Shown: positions 39,001-48,111, numbered from the stretch's first letter. The stretch: DNA of 64,000 bases from Actinomycetota bacterium (GCA_019639075.1 JAHBSO010000002.1:248001-312000); one strand, 5' to 3'. Notes: a model not told the origin generated them from the sequence alone. Made by a program: numbers and translations.

Positions 39001-39457
39001 TCGCGGCCGAGATGGTGCCGTGGACCGACCGGGTCGGGAAGCGCTTCGGGTCGAGGTTCAGGTCGCGGATGACGTAGCCGCACAGCCGCTGCGAGTCGGC
39101 CTGGTCGTAGATGGTGAACGACGACGGGAAGCCGAGGTTGTGGCCGTCGCGCCGCAGGATCCGCACGCAGGCGGCGTGGAAGGTCGACACCCACATCTTC
39201 TGGGCGACGGGACCGACGAGCGCGGCCACCCGCTCCTTCATCTCCTGCGCGGCCTTGTTGGTGAACGTGATGGCCAGGATCTCGAACGGCGACGTGCCGG
39301 TCTCGACGAGGTGGGCGATGCGGTGCGTCAGCACGCGGGTCTTGCCCGAGCCGGCGCCGGCCACGATCAGCAGCGGCCCCTCGTCGTGCACCACGGCCTC
39401 GGCCTGCACCGGGTTCAGGCCGGCCAGCAGGTCGGAGTCGCGGTGGTGCTCGGACAT
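36092..39457 (-). CDS. pcrA: UvrD/PcrA superfamily 1 DNA helicase, interrupted by an intein
   Basis: A 1121-aa precursor; removing the 353-aa intein leaves 768 aa, normal for PcrA, an ATP-driven 3'-5' helicase of repair and replication. Walker A is AGAGSGKT (residues 33-40); motif II is VDEYQDTN near residue 230; motif III VVGDSDQ|SIYRFRGAD is split by the intein; the late helicase motif with MTLHSAKGLEFPAVF lies about 230 residues before the C-terminus. The C-terminal FRIGDDVVHGKWGEGVV is the PcrA Tudor-like domain. ATG 39457 is chosen because a TAGGGT box ends 7 nt upstream; the extra 27 codons to 39538 are non-conserved. Confidence 0.95.
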   Translation of the reverse strand: MSEHHRDSDLLAGLNPVQAEAVVHDEGPLLIVAGAGSGKTRVLTHRIAHLVETGTSPFEILAITFTNKAAQEMKERVAALVGPVAQKMWVSTFHAACVRILRRDGHNLGFPSSFTIYDQADSQRLCGYVIRDLNLDPKRFPTRSVHGTISAAKNDDVGPEAYLARAETIFERKIADVYVEYQARLLKAGAMDFDDLLRNTVELFRTQPEVLEHYRRRFTHVLVDEYQDTNKVQNEMVLQLAGGHHNVCVVGDSDQCLLPGTPVATPSGPRSIEEIEVGDQVLGACGGDALVPATVTAVDAGSYRGRVYRISAGDRTMVGTPHHIVPVRITLDDDHHLVYLMEREDLGFRIGQTKSVRVNKAGARDLGPRVRLNQERGDRLWILGIYDRAADASYWEAWFAAQYGLPTSCFHDAGRRLSMGQPEIDRLFASIDTQGRAKDLLEDLDLHVGFPHLVPNNGRRRNTLNLTMFSDARNTVGYHRVQLSSNQPHLYDALREARLPVVKGSRPGTCRLELCRKHYEEALEIAKEVAHVAGLDLRRRANLGGQMFDLMPLSHLRPGMEVVTPDADGRLVARRVDAVEISEHDGPVYDLEVDPVHTFVAGGIVSRNSIYRFRGADIRNILEFEEAFPDATVVVLEQNYRSTQTILDAANSVIANNLGRKPKELWTDEGEGHAIIRYHADDEADEGQWVAHEIAKLHDSGQHRWGDVAIFYRTNAQSRVVEEHLLRAGIPYKVVGGTRFYDRREVKDALAYVRAVVNPADEVSVKRVINVPKRGIGDSTVARVDAWAAGNGYPFLEALRRAPEAGVTGRAVKGIEQFLEIVDSAKERVEDGPAALLEHLLDRTGYVEELQAEHSIEAEGRLENLAELIGSAREVADVDEFLEQVSLVADADQIPDDDSQVVLMTLHSAKGLEFPAVFLIGLEDGVFPHLRSLTEPHELEEERRLAYVGITRARERLYLSHAWSRTIFGATQYNPPSRFLDEIPQRLVSAIEGNRRASRSGAWADSVGTTSSASSWGERPSRRSGISSADRQARRDANKERMVEQALAAGQAAMAARTAEATTSGAGDSGFRIGDDVVHGKWGEGVVLDLQGAGDKTEITVNFPAVGQKVLLLAWAPLKRA
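37634..38692 (-). other. intein within pcrA motif III
   Basis: 353 residues (256-608 of the precursor) inserted between Gln and Ser of GDSDQ|SIYRF. It begins CLLPGTPVATPSGPRSIEE (block A, Cys1), has GTPHHIVPV (block B, with TxxH), and ends VYDLEVDPVHTFVAGGIVSRN (blocks F and G, 20-21 residues before the splice). Terminal Asn is followed by Ser+1. The usual penultimate His is Arg. The roughly 200-residue centre has no clear LAGLIDADG pair, so the homing endonuclease looks degenerate or atypical. Essential-enzyme context implies it must still splice. Confidence 0.93.
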
Positions 39458-39464
39458 CGGGCCA

Positions 39465-39470
39465 ACCCTA
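39465..39470 (-). promoter_or_regulatory. -10 box TAGGGT of the leaderless pcrA promoter
   Basis: TAGGGT on the minus strand, 7 nt before the pcrA ATG at 39457. Confidence 0.6.
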
Positions 39471-39567
39471 CCGGGACCCCCCGACAGCCCCGTCGGGACC
39501 TCCAGCGGTACCACCGCCACCGACGGTGGCGGCCACATGTCGATGCGGCCCGACGTCCTCGGGAAGA

Positions 39568-40860
39568 ATGGACCGCATCTCTACCCCTGCCCGTACCGGA
39601 TCGGCCGCGCGCGCCGAGTTGGACGCGGCTTCCCGGCGGCCACGCTCGCGGGGAGGCAACGCCGTCCGGACGACGTTCGTCATCGTCGTCTTCCTGTTCA
39701 TCGTCTTCTACCTCGTGCTGCCGCAGTGGGCGGCCCAGCGCGACACCGCGGAGAAGCTGCAGGAGGTCAACCCGGTCCTGATCGTCACCGCGTTCGGGCT
39801 GGAGATCGCGGCCCTGATCGCCTACTCGATCCTCACGCGGGTGACCCTCCCGGAGCATCCGAAGCTCAGCCTGTTCACCATCTTCCGGATCCAGCTCGCC
39901 ACCAGGGCGGTGACCAACGTGGTGCCCGGCGGGTCCGCCGCCGGAAGCACCTTGGGCTTCCGCCTCTTCACCCAGGCCGGCGTGCCCGCCACGGCCGCCG
40001 GGTTCTCGATGGCCACCGTCGGCATCGGCTCGGCCGTGGTGCTCAACCTGATCCTGTGGGTCGGCCTCGTCATCTCGATACCGCTCAACGGCTTCAAGCA
40101 GGCCTACGTCGGCGCGGCGCTGATCGGGGTCTTCCTCCTCGCGGCCGCGGGTGCACTCGTGTGGACCCTGATGGAGGGCCGCGACCGGGCCGAGCGGGTG
40201 CTGCGGGCCATCGCCCGCCGCATCCCCTTCGTGCACGAGGACACCATGTCGAGGTTCGTGCACCAGCTCGCCGACCGCCTGCACGACCTGATCAGCCAGC
40301 CGGAGCTCGTCCGCAAGGGCGCGGGGTGGGCCGCGGCCAACTGGCTGATCGACGCGGCATCGCTCTGGGTGTTCCTCCGGGCGTTCGGCGCATCGGTGGA
40401 CCCGATCGTCCTGATCGTCGCCTACGGGGTCGCCCAGGTCGCGGCGGCCATCCCGATCACCCCCGGAGGCCTGGGGGTCGTCGAGGCCGCGCTCCCCGCG
40501 ACCCTCACCGGCTTCGGGGTTCCGCCCGGCATCGCCCTCGCCGGTGTCCTGAGCTGGCGCTTCGCCCAGTTCTGGATGCCGATCCCGCTCGGCGGGCTGT
40601 CGTACCTGACGCTGCGGTTCGGCCGCGTGGGCCGGGGGCAACCGCCGATCGCCCGGGTCCGCCGCACCACCTTCGAGGAGTCGATCAGCCGACGGGTCTG
40701 GGACGACGAGACCGGCGAGTACCGCTGGACCGGTTCGGTCCCCGTCGTCCGGGCCGAGATCGGGGTGGCCCCCGAGGACGAGGCCATAGCCGACGAACCG
40801 GACGACGAGGACGAGATCGGGCCCGAGCCCGACGAGCCACCGGCGGTGGCGGGCGGATGA
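39568..40860 (+). CDS. YbhN/UPF0104-like (lysyl-PG synthase transmembrane-type) protein
   Basis: A 430-aa membrane protein with about eight helices from residue 35. The TNVVPGGSAAGSTLGFRLF segment near residue 120 and the late IPITPGGLGVVEAALPA segment near residue 305 are the paired PGG motifs of the YbhN/MprF-flippase family (lipid translocation or related roles). The C-terminal 60 residues are acidic and cytoplasmic. Start is uncertain: ATG 39568, or GTG 39526, which lies 11 nt after a TACCAC hexamer; the latter adds 14 non-conserved residues. It overlaps the acyl-CoA dehydrogenase start by 4 nt. Confidence 0.75.
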   Translation: MDRISTPARTGSAARAELDAASRRPRSRGGNAVRTTFVIVVFLFIVFYLVLPQWAAQRDTAEKLQEVNPVLIVTAFGLEIAALIAYSILTRVTLPEHPKLSLFTIFRIQLATRAVTNVVPGGSAAGSTLGFRLFTQAGVPATAAGFSMATVGIGSAVVLNLILWVGLVISIPLNGFKQAYVGAALIGVFLLAAAGALVWTLMEGRDRAERVLRAIARRIPFVHEDTMSRFVHQLADRLHDLISQPELVRKGAGWAAANWLIDAASLWVFLRAFGASVDPIVLIVAYGVAQVAAAIPITPGGLGVVEAALPATLTGFGVPPGIALAGVLSWRFAQFWMPIPLGGLSYLTLRFGRVGRGQPPIARVRRTTFEESISRRVWDDETGEYRWTGSVPVVRAEIGVAPEDEAIADEPDDEDEIGPEPDEPPAVAGG

Positions 40861-41963
40861 GCGACCTCGAACCGTTCCGACAGGAGGTCGTGGCGTACCT
40901 CCGCTCGGCCACGGACGACGGAGCCGCCTGCCCCGCGTTCGGGGCGATCCTCCCGCCCCACCTCCACGACCGGGCCCGGGCCTGGCAGCGCCACATGGCC
41001 GACCACGGCTTCGCCGGGCTGCACTGGCCGGCCGAGGCGGGCGGGCGGGGGCTCACCCGCGAGCACACGGCCGTCTGGTTCGAGGAGTGCGCCCGGGCCG
41101 AGGTCTCGCCGTACCTCAACCTCCAGGGCATCGTGCTGGCCGGCGAGGCGATCCTGCGCAGCGGCACGCCCGAGCAGATCGCGCACCACCTGCCGCCCAC
41201 CGCGACCGGCGAGGTGCTGTGGTGCCAGCTCTTCTCCGAGCCCGAGGCCGGGTCCGACCTCGCGTCGCTGCGGGCCACCGCGGTCCCCGACGGCGACGGC
41301 TTCGTCGTGAACGGCCAGAAGACGTGGTGTTCGAACGGCCAGCTCGCCGAGCGGGGCATCCTGCTCGCCCGCACCGGTGGTCCGGGCCACCGCGGGATCT
41401 CCTTCTTCCTCGTCGACATGCACCTCCCCGGCATCGACGTGCGGCCGCTGCGGCAGATGACCGGCGACGCCGAGTTCACCGAGGTCTTCCTCGACGACGT
41501 GCACCTGCCGGCCGACGCGCTCCTCGGCCCCCTCGGCGGCGGGTGGGCGGTCGGCATGGGGGTACTGGGCGACGAGCGGGGATCGAGCGGCGCCTCGGGG
41601 CTCATCAGCCTCGACCGTCGCCTGGCCCGACTCAGCGCCATGGGCGCCAACGACCCGGTCACCCGCGACCGGCTCGCCCGCACGCTGGCCCGGGGCCAGG
41701 CCCTCCGAGCGCTGCTGGTCGCCTCCGGCGGTGGGCCCGGCGCCGGATCCGCGGCCAAGCTGCTCCGGACCGAGCTGGAGTTCGACGCCGCCGGCCTGGC
41801 CGTCGACGCCTCCGGTCCCGTCGGCATGCTCGCGGGCGGGCCGACCGACGGGTTCCTCTACTCGCCCGGGATGCGCATCGCCGGCGGCACCAGCGAGGTC
41901 CAGCGCACCATCATCGGCGAACGCGTCCTGGGCCTCCCCAGAGAACCCCGCCCCTCCACCTGA
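40857..41963 (+). CDS. acyl-CoA dehydrogenase family protein
   Basis: A 368-aa FAD enzyme introducing a trans double bond into an acyl-CoA. FSEPEAGSDLASLRA near residue 125 and VVNGQKTWCSNG near residue 150 are the two signature segments; MRIAGGTSEVQRTIIGER near the C-terminus is the usual ending. It is slightly shorter than typical (about 380). The substrate chain is unknown. ATG overlaps the YbhN-like stop codon (ATGA), an uncommon partner. A dense inverted-repeat block starts 5 nt after the stop. Confidence 0.92.
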   Translation: MSDLEPFRQEVVAYLRSATDDGAACPAFGAILPPHLHDRARAWQRHMADHGFAGLHWPAEAGGRGLTREHTAVWFEECARAEVSPYLNLQGIVLAGEAILRSGTPEQIAHHLPPTATGEVLWCQLFSEPEAGSDLASLRATAVPDGDGFVVNGQKTWCSNGQLAERGILLARTGGPGHRGISFFLVDMHLPGIDVRPLRQMTGDAEFTEVFLDDVHLPADALLGPLGGGWAVGMGVLGDERGSSGASGLISLDRRLARLSAMGANDPVTRDRLARTLARGQALRALLVASGGGPGAGSAAKLLRTELEFDAAGLAVDASGPVGMLAGGPTDGFLYSPGMRIAGGTSEVQRTIIGERVLGLPREPRPST

Positions 41964-41968
41964 CCAGA

Positions 41969-42127
41969 GCACAGTCGGGGTCGGATCCCAACCGTGCCCG
42001 CGCTGGCGAGATGCACAGTCGGGGTCGGATCCCAACCGTGCCCGCGCTGGCGAGATGCACAGTCGAGGACCGCACGGTTGGGATCCGACCCCGACTGTGC
42101 ACGGTTGGGATCCGACCCCGACTGTGC
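41969..42127. repeat. four-unit 29-bp inverted/direct repeat block
   Basis: A 29-bp unit beginning GCACAGTCGGGGTCGGATCC stands directly at 41969-41997 and 42013-42041 (period 44, the spacer also repeated) and inverted at 42072-42100 and 42099-42127. A broken copy starts at 42057. All four units are identical. Units 2 and 3 alone give a 29-bp perfect stem. The block fills the gap between convergent genes, ending 2 nt before the next stop codon. Confidence 0.9.
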
Positions 42128-42129
42128 GG

Positions 42130-45100
42130 TCAGGCGCGGTCGCAGAGCCAGCGGTTGAACTCGTCGGCGGCGAGCGGGGGGCCGACGAGCCAGCCCTGGA
42201 TGGCGTCGAAGCCGATGTCCTCGGCCCGGCGGAGCTGCTCGTCGTCCTCGATGCCGACGGCGTGGCTCACCCAGCCGACGCCGGCGCACAACGTCACCAA
42301 CGCCTGGGCCACCGACGCCACCGCGGTGTCGGTGGCGAGGTTGGCGGAGATCTGCGGGCCGAGTCGGGCGCCGGTGAGCGGGAGGTGCACGAGCTCGGTG
42401 AGCGGGAGCCCGGTGCCGCCGAGACCGTCGACCATCAACGGCACGCCGTGGCCGGCCAGCTCCTTGGCCACCGTCCGCACGTCGGGTCGACGGAGGTCGG
42501 CGGCCTGGACCTCGAGCACCAGGTCGGTCACCTCGGCGCCGACGTCGCGCAGGTCGTCGAGGACCCCGACGACGAACCCGACCGACAGCAGGTCGGCGGC
42601 GGCCACGTTGACGTGCACGGGTGGGACGTCGCGCCGGCCGCCCGACCCCATGGGCCAGCCCGACCGCTCGGTGAGCGCCTGGCGGCGGACCCAGCGGCCG
42701 AGCGCGGCGGCGTAGCCGGCCTCGGCCGCGGCCCGGGCCACCCGCTCCGGGCCGAGGGTGCGGTGGTCGCGACCGGGCCAGCGGAGGAGGGCCTCGACGC
42801 CGACGAGCACGCCGTCCATGCCGAGGATGGGCTGCTGGTGGATGTCGAGGTCACCGCCGGAGATGGCCCGCACGAGGTCGACGGTGAACCGTGAGCGACC
42901 GAGGCGCCCGGTGGACGGCTCGCCGTCGTCGTGGCGGGAGCCCCGGCCCTTGGCCTCGTACATGGCCAGGTCGGCCACCCGCAGCAGGCGGTCGGCGTCG
43001 TCGAGCACGGGGTCGGCGAGGGCCACGCCGACGCTCATGGCCACCGGCAGCCCCACGTCGCCCAACTCGACCGGTTCGTCCTCCACGGCGGCGTGGACGT
43101 TCTCGGCGATCACCGCGGCCTGGTCGACCGATTCGAGGTCCTCGCACACCACGACGAACTCGTCGCCGCCGCTGCGGGCCACCAGGTCGCCGGCCCGCAC
43201 CGCGCTGCGGATCCGTCGGGCGACCTCGATCAGCAGCCGGTCGCCGTGGTCGTGGCCGTAGCGGTCGTTGACGTCCTTGAAGCCGTCGAGGTCGGCGTAG
43301 AGCACCGCCACCCGCCGGCCGGTCTCGCGCCCGGTCGCCAGGGCCGCCTCGAGCCGTTGCACGAGGGCCGCGCGGTTGCCGACGCCGGTGAGCGGGTCGT
43401 GGGTGGCCTGGTGGGCGAGGCGGCGCTGGTCCTCGTCGCGCTCCAACGCGACGGCCACGAGCGAGGTGGCGGCGCTGCGGACGGGACCCTGGACCATGAC
43501 CCCCGACGCGGTGGACCCCAGCACCACGATCACCGCACCCGGACGGGCGAGGGCCGACGACCCGACCGGGAGCGCCTGGAGCGCGGTGAACCGGGCCTCG
43601 GGCACGCATCCGACCCCGAAGCGGTGGTCGTGGGCCGAGTCGACGACCAGGACGGGCTGGCCGGTGACGACGGCCTGGCCATAGGGCGAGGTGAGGTCGA
43701 GGGGTTGCTCGGCGAACCACGACGCCCACCGGTGGTCGCCGGCCGCGACCCGCAACCGGTCGCCGTCCACCGCGAGCACGACGACCTCCGAGCCGAGCGT
43801 GTACTGGCCGACGAGGCGACCGACGGCGTGGAGCGCCCGGTCGAGCGGCTCGTCGCGGGCGATCCCCTCGAACACCTGGGCGTAGGCCCGCGACAGGATG
43901 GCGGCGCGACGGCGACGCATCGCCCCGCTGAACAGGTCGGCGGCGTTGGGCAGGAGCGACGCGGAGGTCGCGCTCGGCCCGCTGCGCCCCGACCGCCAGC
44001 GCAGGAGCAGGCAGCCGTCGGTCCCGGTCGAAGGGTCGCCGCCGGTGATGGCCCCGGTGCCGAGCCGCAGCCACACCGCCGGGCCCTGGCCCGGATCGGG
44101 CGACACTCCGGGCGGCGCCCCGAGCCCGTCGGCCGAGGCGACCTCGACGTGGTCGGTGGTGGCGAGCCGGCCGAGCAGCCAGGACGTCCCGGCATCCTGG
44201 ATCAGCACGTCCTCGCCATCGAAGCGGGGCTCGGACCACCGGTGGGTCCGGTGGAGCCGCACGCCGCCGAGGTCGAGCTCGTAGACCGCGGCCGCCGAGG
44301 CACCGGTGAACTCGACGAGCTCGCGCAGGGCGCCCGTGATGCCCGAGTCGAGGTCCTCGGCATCGGTCAGGAGGAGCCGGGTGCTGATCGACCGGAGCAG
44401 CGTCGAGAACGCCACCTGCTCGCCCAGCACGAGGTCCATGCGCTGCCGGTCGGTGACCTCGCGCACGATGCACGCCAGCTCGCCGGTGGGCAGCGTGGCG
44501 AACCGGGCCTCGACCGAGCGGGCGTCCGGGTCCTCGCCCACGGTGAACACGCGGGTGAGCGCGGTGCCGCTGCGGAGCACGGCCCCCGCCGCGTCGCGCA
44601 CCGAACGGGCCACCGCGGAGGGGATCTCCTCGCCCTCGGCCCGCAGGTCGCGGGCGGGGTCGAACGGCCGGGTCGCGCCACCGGCGACCAGCTCCCGGCC
44701 CTCGCCGTCGAGCACGGCGACGCGGTCGCCCACGGCCTCCCAGGCCAGCACTGCTGCCGGGCGGCCACCGGTGGCGGCACCTTGCTCGAACACGCGACCC
44801 AGCCCGTCGGCCAGCAGGTCGACGAGAGCGAGGTCGAGCGCGGAGAACACCTCCCGCTCGACCCCACCGAGCAGCACCACGGCACCGGCCACTTGGCCGC
44901 TGGCCCACACGGGGGCGATGACGAGGGGCCGCGTCCCGGGCAGGCCGAGCGGGGCCAGGGTGACCTTGTCCTCGATGGCCCGCCGGATCGACGCATCGTC
45001 GACCTCGTCGCCCACCGTCCAGCCGCCCACCCCGTCGGGATCGACGACCGAGGCGACGGTCAGCGCTTCGCCGGCACCGCCGGCGACGACGCAGCCGGCG

Positions 45101-45282
45101 GGCGCGGCGACCGCCCGGCACCCGGCCTGGAGGTGGGTCTGGAACAGGTCGGCGGTGTCCGCCGGGGCCACCGCCGCGCCCCGGAGCGCGGCAAGGACGT
45201 CTGCGAGCCGGTCGGCGTGGTCGAGCTCCCGATCGGCCGCGAGCCCGGACGTCCCGGCCACACGCGTTCCCTCATGCCTCAT
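42130..45282 (-). CDS. GAF-type sensor with active GGDEF and degenerate EAL domains
   Basis: A 1050-aa cytoplasmic signalling protein. The N-terminal 600 residues contain two or three GAF/PAS-like regions; the diguanylate cyclase domain has the intact SGGDEF site near residue 704 with an RAGD inhibitory site five residues before it; the C-terminal EAL domain begins VEALLRW near residue 829. In the EAL domain the DDFGTG motif reads DGLGGT, the KxD segment reads RLG, and the usual AEGVE reads AVGIE, so phosphodiesterase activity is probably lost. Start ATG 45282 lies 11 nt after TACCGT; other starts are possible. Confidence 0.85.
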   Translation of the reverse strand: MRHEGTRVAGTSGLAADRELDHADRLADVLAALRGAAVAPADTADLFQTHLQAGCRAVAAPAGCVVAGGAGEALTVASVVDPDGVGGWTVGDEVDDASIRRAIEDKVTLAPLGLPGTRPLVIAPVWASGQVAGAVVLLGGVEREVFSALDLALVDLLADGLGRVFEQGAATGGRPAAVLAWEAVGDRVAVLDGEGRELVAGGATRPFDPARDLRAEGEEIPSAVARSVRDAAGAVLRSGTALTRVFTVGEDPDARSVEARFATLPTGELACIVREVTDRQRMDLVLGEQVAFSTLLRSISTRLLLTDAEDLDSGITGALRELVEFTGASAAAVYELDLGGVRLHRTHRWSEPRFDGEDVLIQDAGTSWLLGRLATTDHVEVASADGLGAPPGVSPDPGQGPAVWLRLGTGAITGGDPSTGTDGCLLLRWRSGRSGPSATSASLLPNAADLFSGAMRRRRAAILSRAYAQVFEGIARDEPLDRALHAVGRLVGQYTLGSEVVVLAVDGDRLRVAAGDHRWASWFAEQPLDLTSPYGQAVVTGQPVLVVDSAHDHRFGVGCVPEARFTALQALPVGSSALARPGAVIVVLGSTASGVMVQGPVRSAATSLVAVALERDEDQRRLAHQATHDPLTGVGNRAALVQRLEAALATGRETGRRVAVLYADLDGFKDVNDRYGHDHGDRLLIEVARRIRSAVRAGDLVARSGGDEFVVVCEDLESVDQAAVIAENVHAAVEDEPVELGDVGLPVAMSVGVALADPVLDDADRLLRVADLAMYEAKGRGSRHDDGEPSTGRLGRSRFTVDLVRAISGGDLDIHQQPILGMDGVLVGVEALLRWPGRDHRTLGPERVARAAAEAGYAAALGRWVRRQALTERSGWPMGSGGRRDVPPVHVNVAAADLLSVGFVVGVLDDLRDVGAEVTDLVLEVQAADLRRPDVRTVAKELAGHGVPLMVDGLGGTGLPLTELVHLPLTGARLGPQISANLATDTAVASVAQALVTLCAGVGWVSHAVGIEDDEQLRRAEDIGFDAIQGWLVGPPLAADEFNRWLCDRA

Positions 45283-45374
45283 GGGTGAGCCGAACGGTAG
45301 ACGGCTTCGAGCCCCGAGAACAGTCAGATCGCCACGAACCGCGGCAATGCGCTCGCCGAACGTAGGCGCAGCGA

Positions 45375-45402
45375 CCACCCGGCCACCCTCGGTGGCGGGT
45401 GG
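45375..45402 (-). terminator. hairpin downstream of guaA
   Basis: CCACCC(G)GCCACC pairs with GGTGGCGGGTGG around a 3-nt loop, with one bulged base, 26 nt after the guaA stop in its direction. Confidence 0.55.
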
Positions 45403-45427
45403 ACGAGGCCGGATCAGGGCCGGCCGA

Positions 45428-46996
45428 TCACTCCCACTCGATGGTGCCCGGGGGCTTCGACGTGACGTCGTAGGCGACCCGATTGATGCCGTCGACCTCG
45501 TTGATGATCCGGTTGCTCATCCGTTCGAGGAGGTCGTAGGGCAGGCGGGCCCAGTCGGCGGTCATGGCGTCCTCGGAGGTGACGGCCCGGATGATCACCG
45601 GGTAGCCATAGGTCCGCTCGTCGCCCATGACGCCGACCGACCGGATGTCGGGCAGCACGGCGAACGCCTGCCAGATCTCGCGCTCCAGGCCGGCCGAGCG
45701 GATCTCCTCGCGCACGATCGCGTCGGCCCGCTGGAGCAGGTCGACCTTCTCCGGGGTGACCTCGCCGATGATCCGCACGCCGAGACCGGGGCCGGGGAAC
45801 GGCTGGCGCCACACGATCTCGTCCGGCAGGCCCAGCTCGGTGCCGACCTTGCGGACCTCGTCCTTGAACAGCGACCGCAGCGGCTCCACCAGCTCGAACT
45901 GCATGTCCTCGGGGAGACCGCCCACGTTGTGGTGGCTCTTGATCTTGGCCGCGGTGGCGGTGCCCGACTCGATGACGTCGGGGTAGAGCGTGCCCTGCAC
46001 CAGGAAGGCCGCGTCCTCGATGCCGCCCGCGGTCTTCTCGAAGATCCGGATGAACAGCTCGCCGATGGCCTTGCGCTTGTCCTCGGGGTCGAGGACGCCC
46101 GACAGCTTGGCGAAGTACTCGTCGGCCGCCCGCACGTGGATCAGCTCGATGCGCTGGTGCTTCTGGAACGTCTCGACCACCTGGTCGCCCTCGCCGAGCC
46201 GCATCAGACCGGTGTCGACGAACACGCAGGTGAGCTGGTGGCCGATCGCCTTGTGGACGAGCGCGGCGGCCACCGCGGAGTCGACGCCGCCGGACAGGGC
46301 GCAGATGACCCGGGCGTCGCCGACCTGCTCGCGGATCAGCTCGACCTGGGCATCGATGACCGAGCCCATGGTCCACGCCGGGGGCGCGTCGCACACGTCG
46401 TAGAGGAAGTGCTCGAGCACCTGCTGGCCGTGCGGGGTGTGCACGACCTCGGGGTGGAACTGCACCGCGTGGACGCGCCGCTCCACGTGCTCCATCGCGG
46501 CGACCGGGGTCTGGTTGGTGGAGGCGGTGACGGTGAAGCCCTCCGGCGCGACCGAGATCGAGTCGAAGTGGCTCATCCAGACCTGCTGCGTGTCCGGCAT
46601 CGTCGAGCCGAACAGCACGCCCCGGTCGGCGACGGTCAGCTCGGTGCGGCCGTACTCGCCGATGCCCGTGTTGGCGACGGTGCCACCGAGCTGCTGGGCC
46701 ACGAGCTGGGCGCCGTAGCAGATGCCCAGCACCGGGATGCCGAGGTCGTAGACGCCCGGGTCGATCTCGGGCGCGCCCTCGACGTGCACCGACTTCGGTC
46801 CACCGGAGAGGATGACGCCGGCCGGCCGCCGCTCGGCCAGCTCGGTCGGGGAGATCGTGTGGGGCACGATCTCGCTGTAGACGTGGGCCTCGCGGACCCG
46901 CCGGGCGATGAGCTGCGCGTACTGGGCGCCGAAGTCGACGACCAGGACGGGACCGGTGCGGTCGGCGACGGAGGGAGCGGGCACGGGATCGGTCAT
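45428..46996 (-). CDS. guaA: GMP synthase (glutamine-hydrolysing)
   Basis: A 522-aa enzyme converting XMP to GMP with glutamine and ATP. The class I amidotransferase half has [11 protein letters not shown] near residue 61, the nucleophile Cys in LGICYGAQ near residue 89 and FHPEVVHT near residue 180. The ATP pyrophosphatase half has the P-loop [14 protein letters not shown] near residue 229, and the dimerisation domain ends KPPGTIEWE as usual. ATG overlaps the GuaB3 stop (ATGA), so it is translated with it; a hairpin ends the unit. Confidence 0.98.
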   Translation of the reverse strand: MTDPVPAPSVADRTGPVLVVDFGAQYAQLIARRVREAHVYSEIVPHTISPTELAERRPAGVILSGGPKSVHVEGAPEIDPGVYDLGIPVLGICYGAQLVAQQLGGTVANTGIGEYGRTELTVADRGVLFGSTMPDTQQVWMSHFDSISVAPEGFTVTASTNQTPVAAMEHVERRVHAVQFHPEVVHTPHGQQVLEHFLYDVCDAPPAWTMGSVIDAQVELIREQVGDARVICALSGGVDSAVAAALVHKAIGHQLTCVFVDTGLMRLGEGDQVVETFQKHQRIELIHVRAADEYFAKLSGVLDPEDKRKAIGELFIRIFEKTAGGIEDAAFLVQGTLYPDVIESGTATAAKIKSHHNVGGLPEDMQFELVEPLRSLFKDEVRKVGTELGLPDEIVWRQPFPGPGLGVRIIGEVTPEKVDLLQRADAIVREEIRSAGLEREIWQAFAVLPDIRSVGVMGDERTYGYPVIIRAVTSEDAMTADWARLPYDLLERMSNRIINEVDGINRVAYDVTSKPPGTIEWE

Positions 46997-48111
46997 CGGC
47001 ACACCGGGGTGATCGTGAGCTCGGCCTTCTGGAGCTCCTTGAGGGTGGGGTAGCCCAGCGTGGCCATGGCCCGCCGCAGCCCGCCGGCGAGGTTGGTCCG
47101 ACCGTCGGCGCGGTGCGCGGGGCCGGTGAGGATCTCGGTGAGCGTGCCCGCCGGTTCGACGGTGACCCGCTCGGACCGCGGGAGGTCGCGGTGGCCCGTG
47201 TTGAGGCCCCAGTGGGCGCCGCCGCCCGGCGCGTCCGACGCGGCGGCGAGCGGGCTGCCCATCATGACGGCATCGGCGCCGCAGGCGATCGCCTTGGCGA
47301 TGTCGCCGCCCGTCGCGATGCCACCATCCGCGATCAGGTGGACGTACACGCCGGTCTCGTCGAGGTGGCGCATCCGCGCCGCCCGGGCGTCGGCGATGGC
47401 GGTGGCCTGGGCCGATCCGATGCCGAGCACCTGCGGGGTGGTCGAGGTGACGCCGGTGCCGACCCCGACGAGGATGCCGGCCGCGCCGGTGCGCATCAGG
47501 TGGATGGCGGCCTGGTAGCTGCCGCAGCCGCCAACGATCACGGGGATGTCGAAGCGGCGCACGAACGTCTTGAGGTTCAGCGGGTCGCCCTCGCGGGTGA
47601 CGTGCTCGGCCGACACCACCGACGCCTGCACCACCAGGAGGTCGAGCTCGGCGGCGAGCAGCGTGTCGGCGAACGCCGGGAGCCGCTGCGGCGAGATCGC
47701 CGCGCACGACACCTGACCGGAGCCCCGGATCTCCTTGATCCGGTCCCGGATCAGCTCGTCCTTGATCGGCTCGGCGTACAGCTCCTGCAGCCGGACGATC
47801 GCGTGGGCGCTGTCGGACATGCCGGCGATCTCGGCCAGCAGGGGCGTCGGATCCTCGTAGCGGGTCCAGAGGCCCTCGAGGGCGAGGACGCCGACGCCAC
47901 CGGCCTCGCCGATGGTGACGGCGGTGGCCGGGCTGACGACGCTGTCCATGGCCGACGCCATGATCGGCAGCTCGAAGCGGAACGCGTCGATCTCCCACGA
48001 GAGGTCGACGTCCTCGGGGTCGCGGGTGCGGCGGCTGGGCACGAGCGCGACGTCGTCGAGCCCGTAGGCCCGCCGCCCGGACTTGCCCATCCCGATCTCG
48101 ATCTCGGCCAC
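46993..48111 (-). CDS. guaB3: GuaB3 family IMP dehydrogenase-related protein
   Basis: A 372-aa TIM-barrel protein of the IMPDH/GMPR superfamily without CBS domains. It opens [21 protein letters not shown], typical of GuaB3. The catalytic loop reads [18 protein letters not shown]: the Cys that attacks IMP in true IMPDH (GSICTT in the guaB gene nearby) is missing. Phosphate-site glycines and the [11 protein letters not shown] segment remain. Nucleotide binding is likely, classic IMPDH activity unlikely; the actinobacterial branch has no settled function that I know of. Strict pairing with guaA suggests a GMP-related role. GGGAG precedes GTG 48111. Confidence 0.92.
   Translation of the reverse strand: MAEIEIGMGKSGRRAYGLDDVALVPSRRTRDPEDVDLSWEIDAFRFELPIMASAMDSVVSPATAVTIGEAGGVGVLALEGLWTRYEDPTPLLAEIAGMSDSAHAIVRLQELYAEPIKDELIRDRIKEIRGSGQVSCAAISPQRLPAFADTLLAAELDLLVVQASVVSAEHVTREGDPLNLKTFVRRFDIPVIVGGCGSYQAAIHLMRTGAAGILVGVGTGVTSTTPQVLGIGSAQATAIADARAARMRHLDETGVYVHLIADGGIATGGDIAKAIACGADAVMMGSPLAAASDAPGGGAHWGLNTGHRDLPRSERVTVEPAGTLTEILTGPAHRADGRTNLAGGLRRAMATLGYPTLKELQKAELTITPVCR

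Noticed and set aside
39458..39538. 27-codon N-terminal extension of PcrA
   Set aside because: It would run through the -10 box; ATG 39457 has leaderless spacing and matches the family's N-terminus.
41969..42127. 44-bp periodic repeat considered as CRISPR
   Set aside because: The spacer is repeated too, and half of the units are inverted; not a CRISPR layout.
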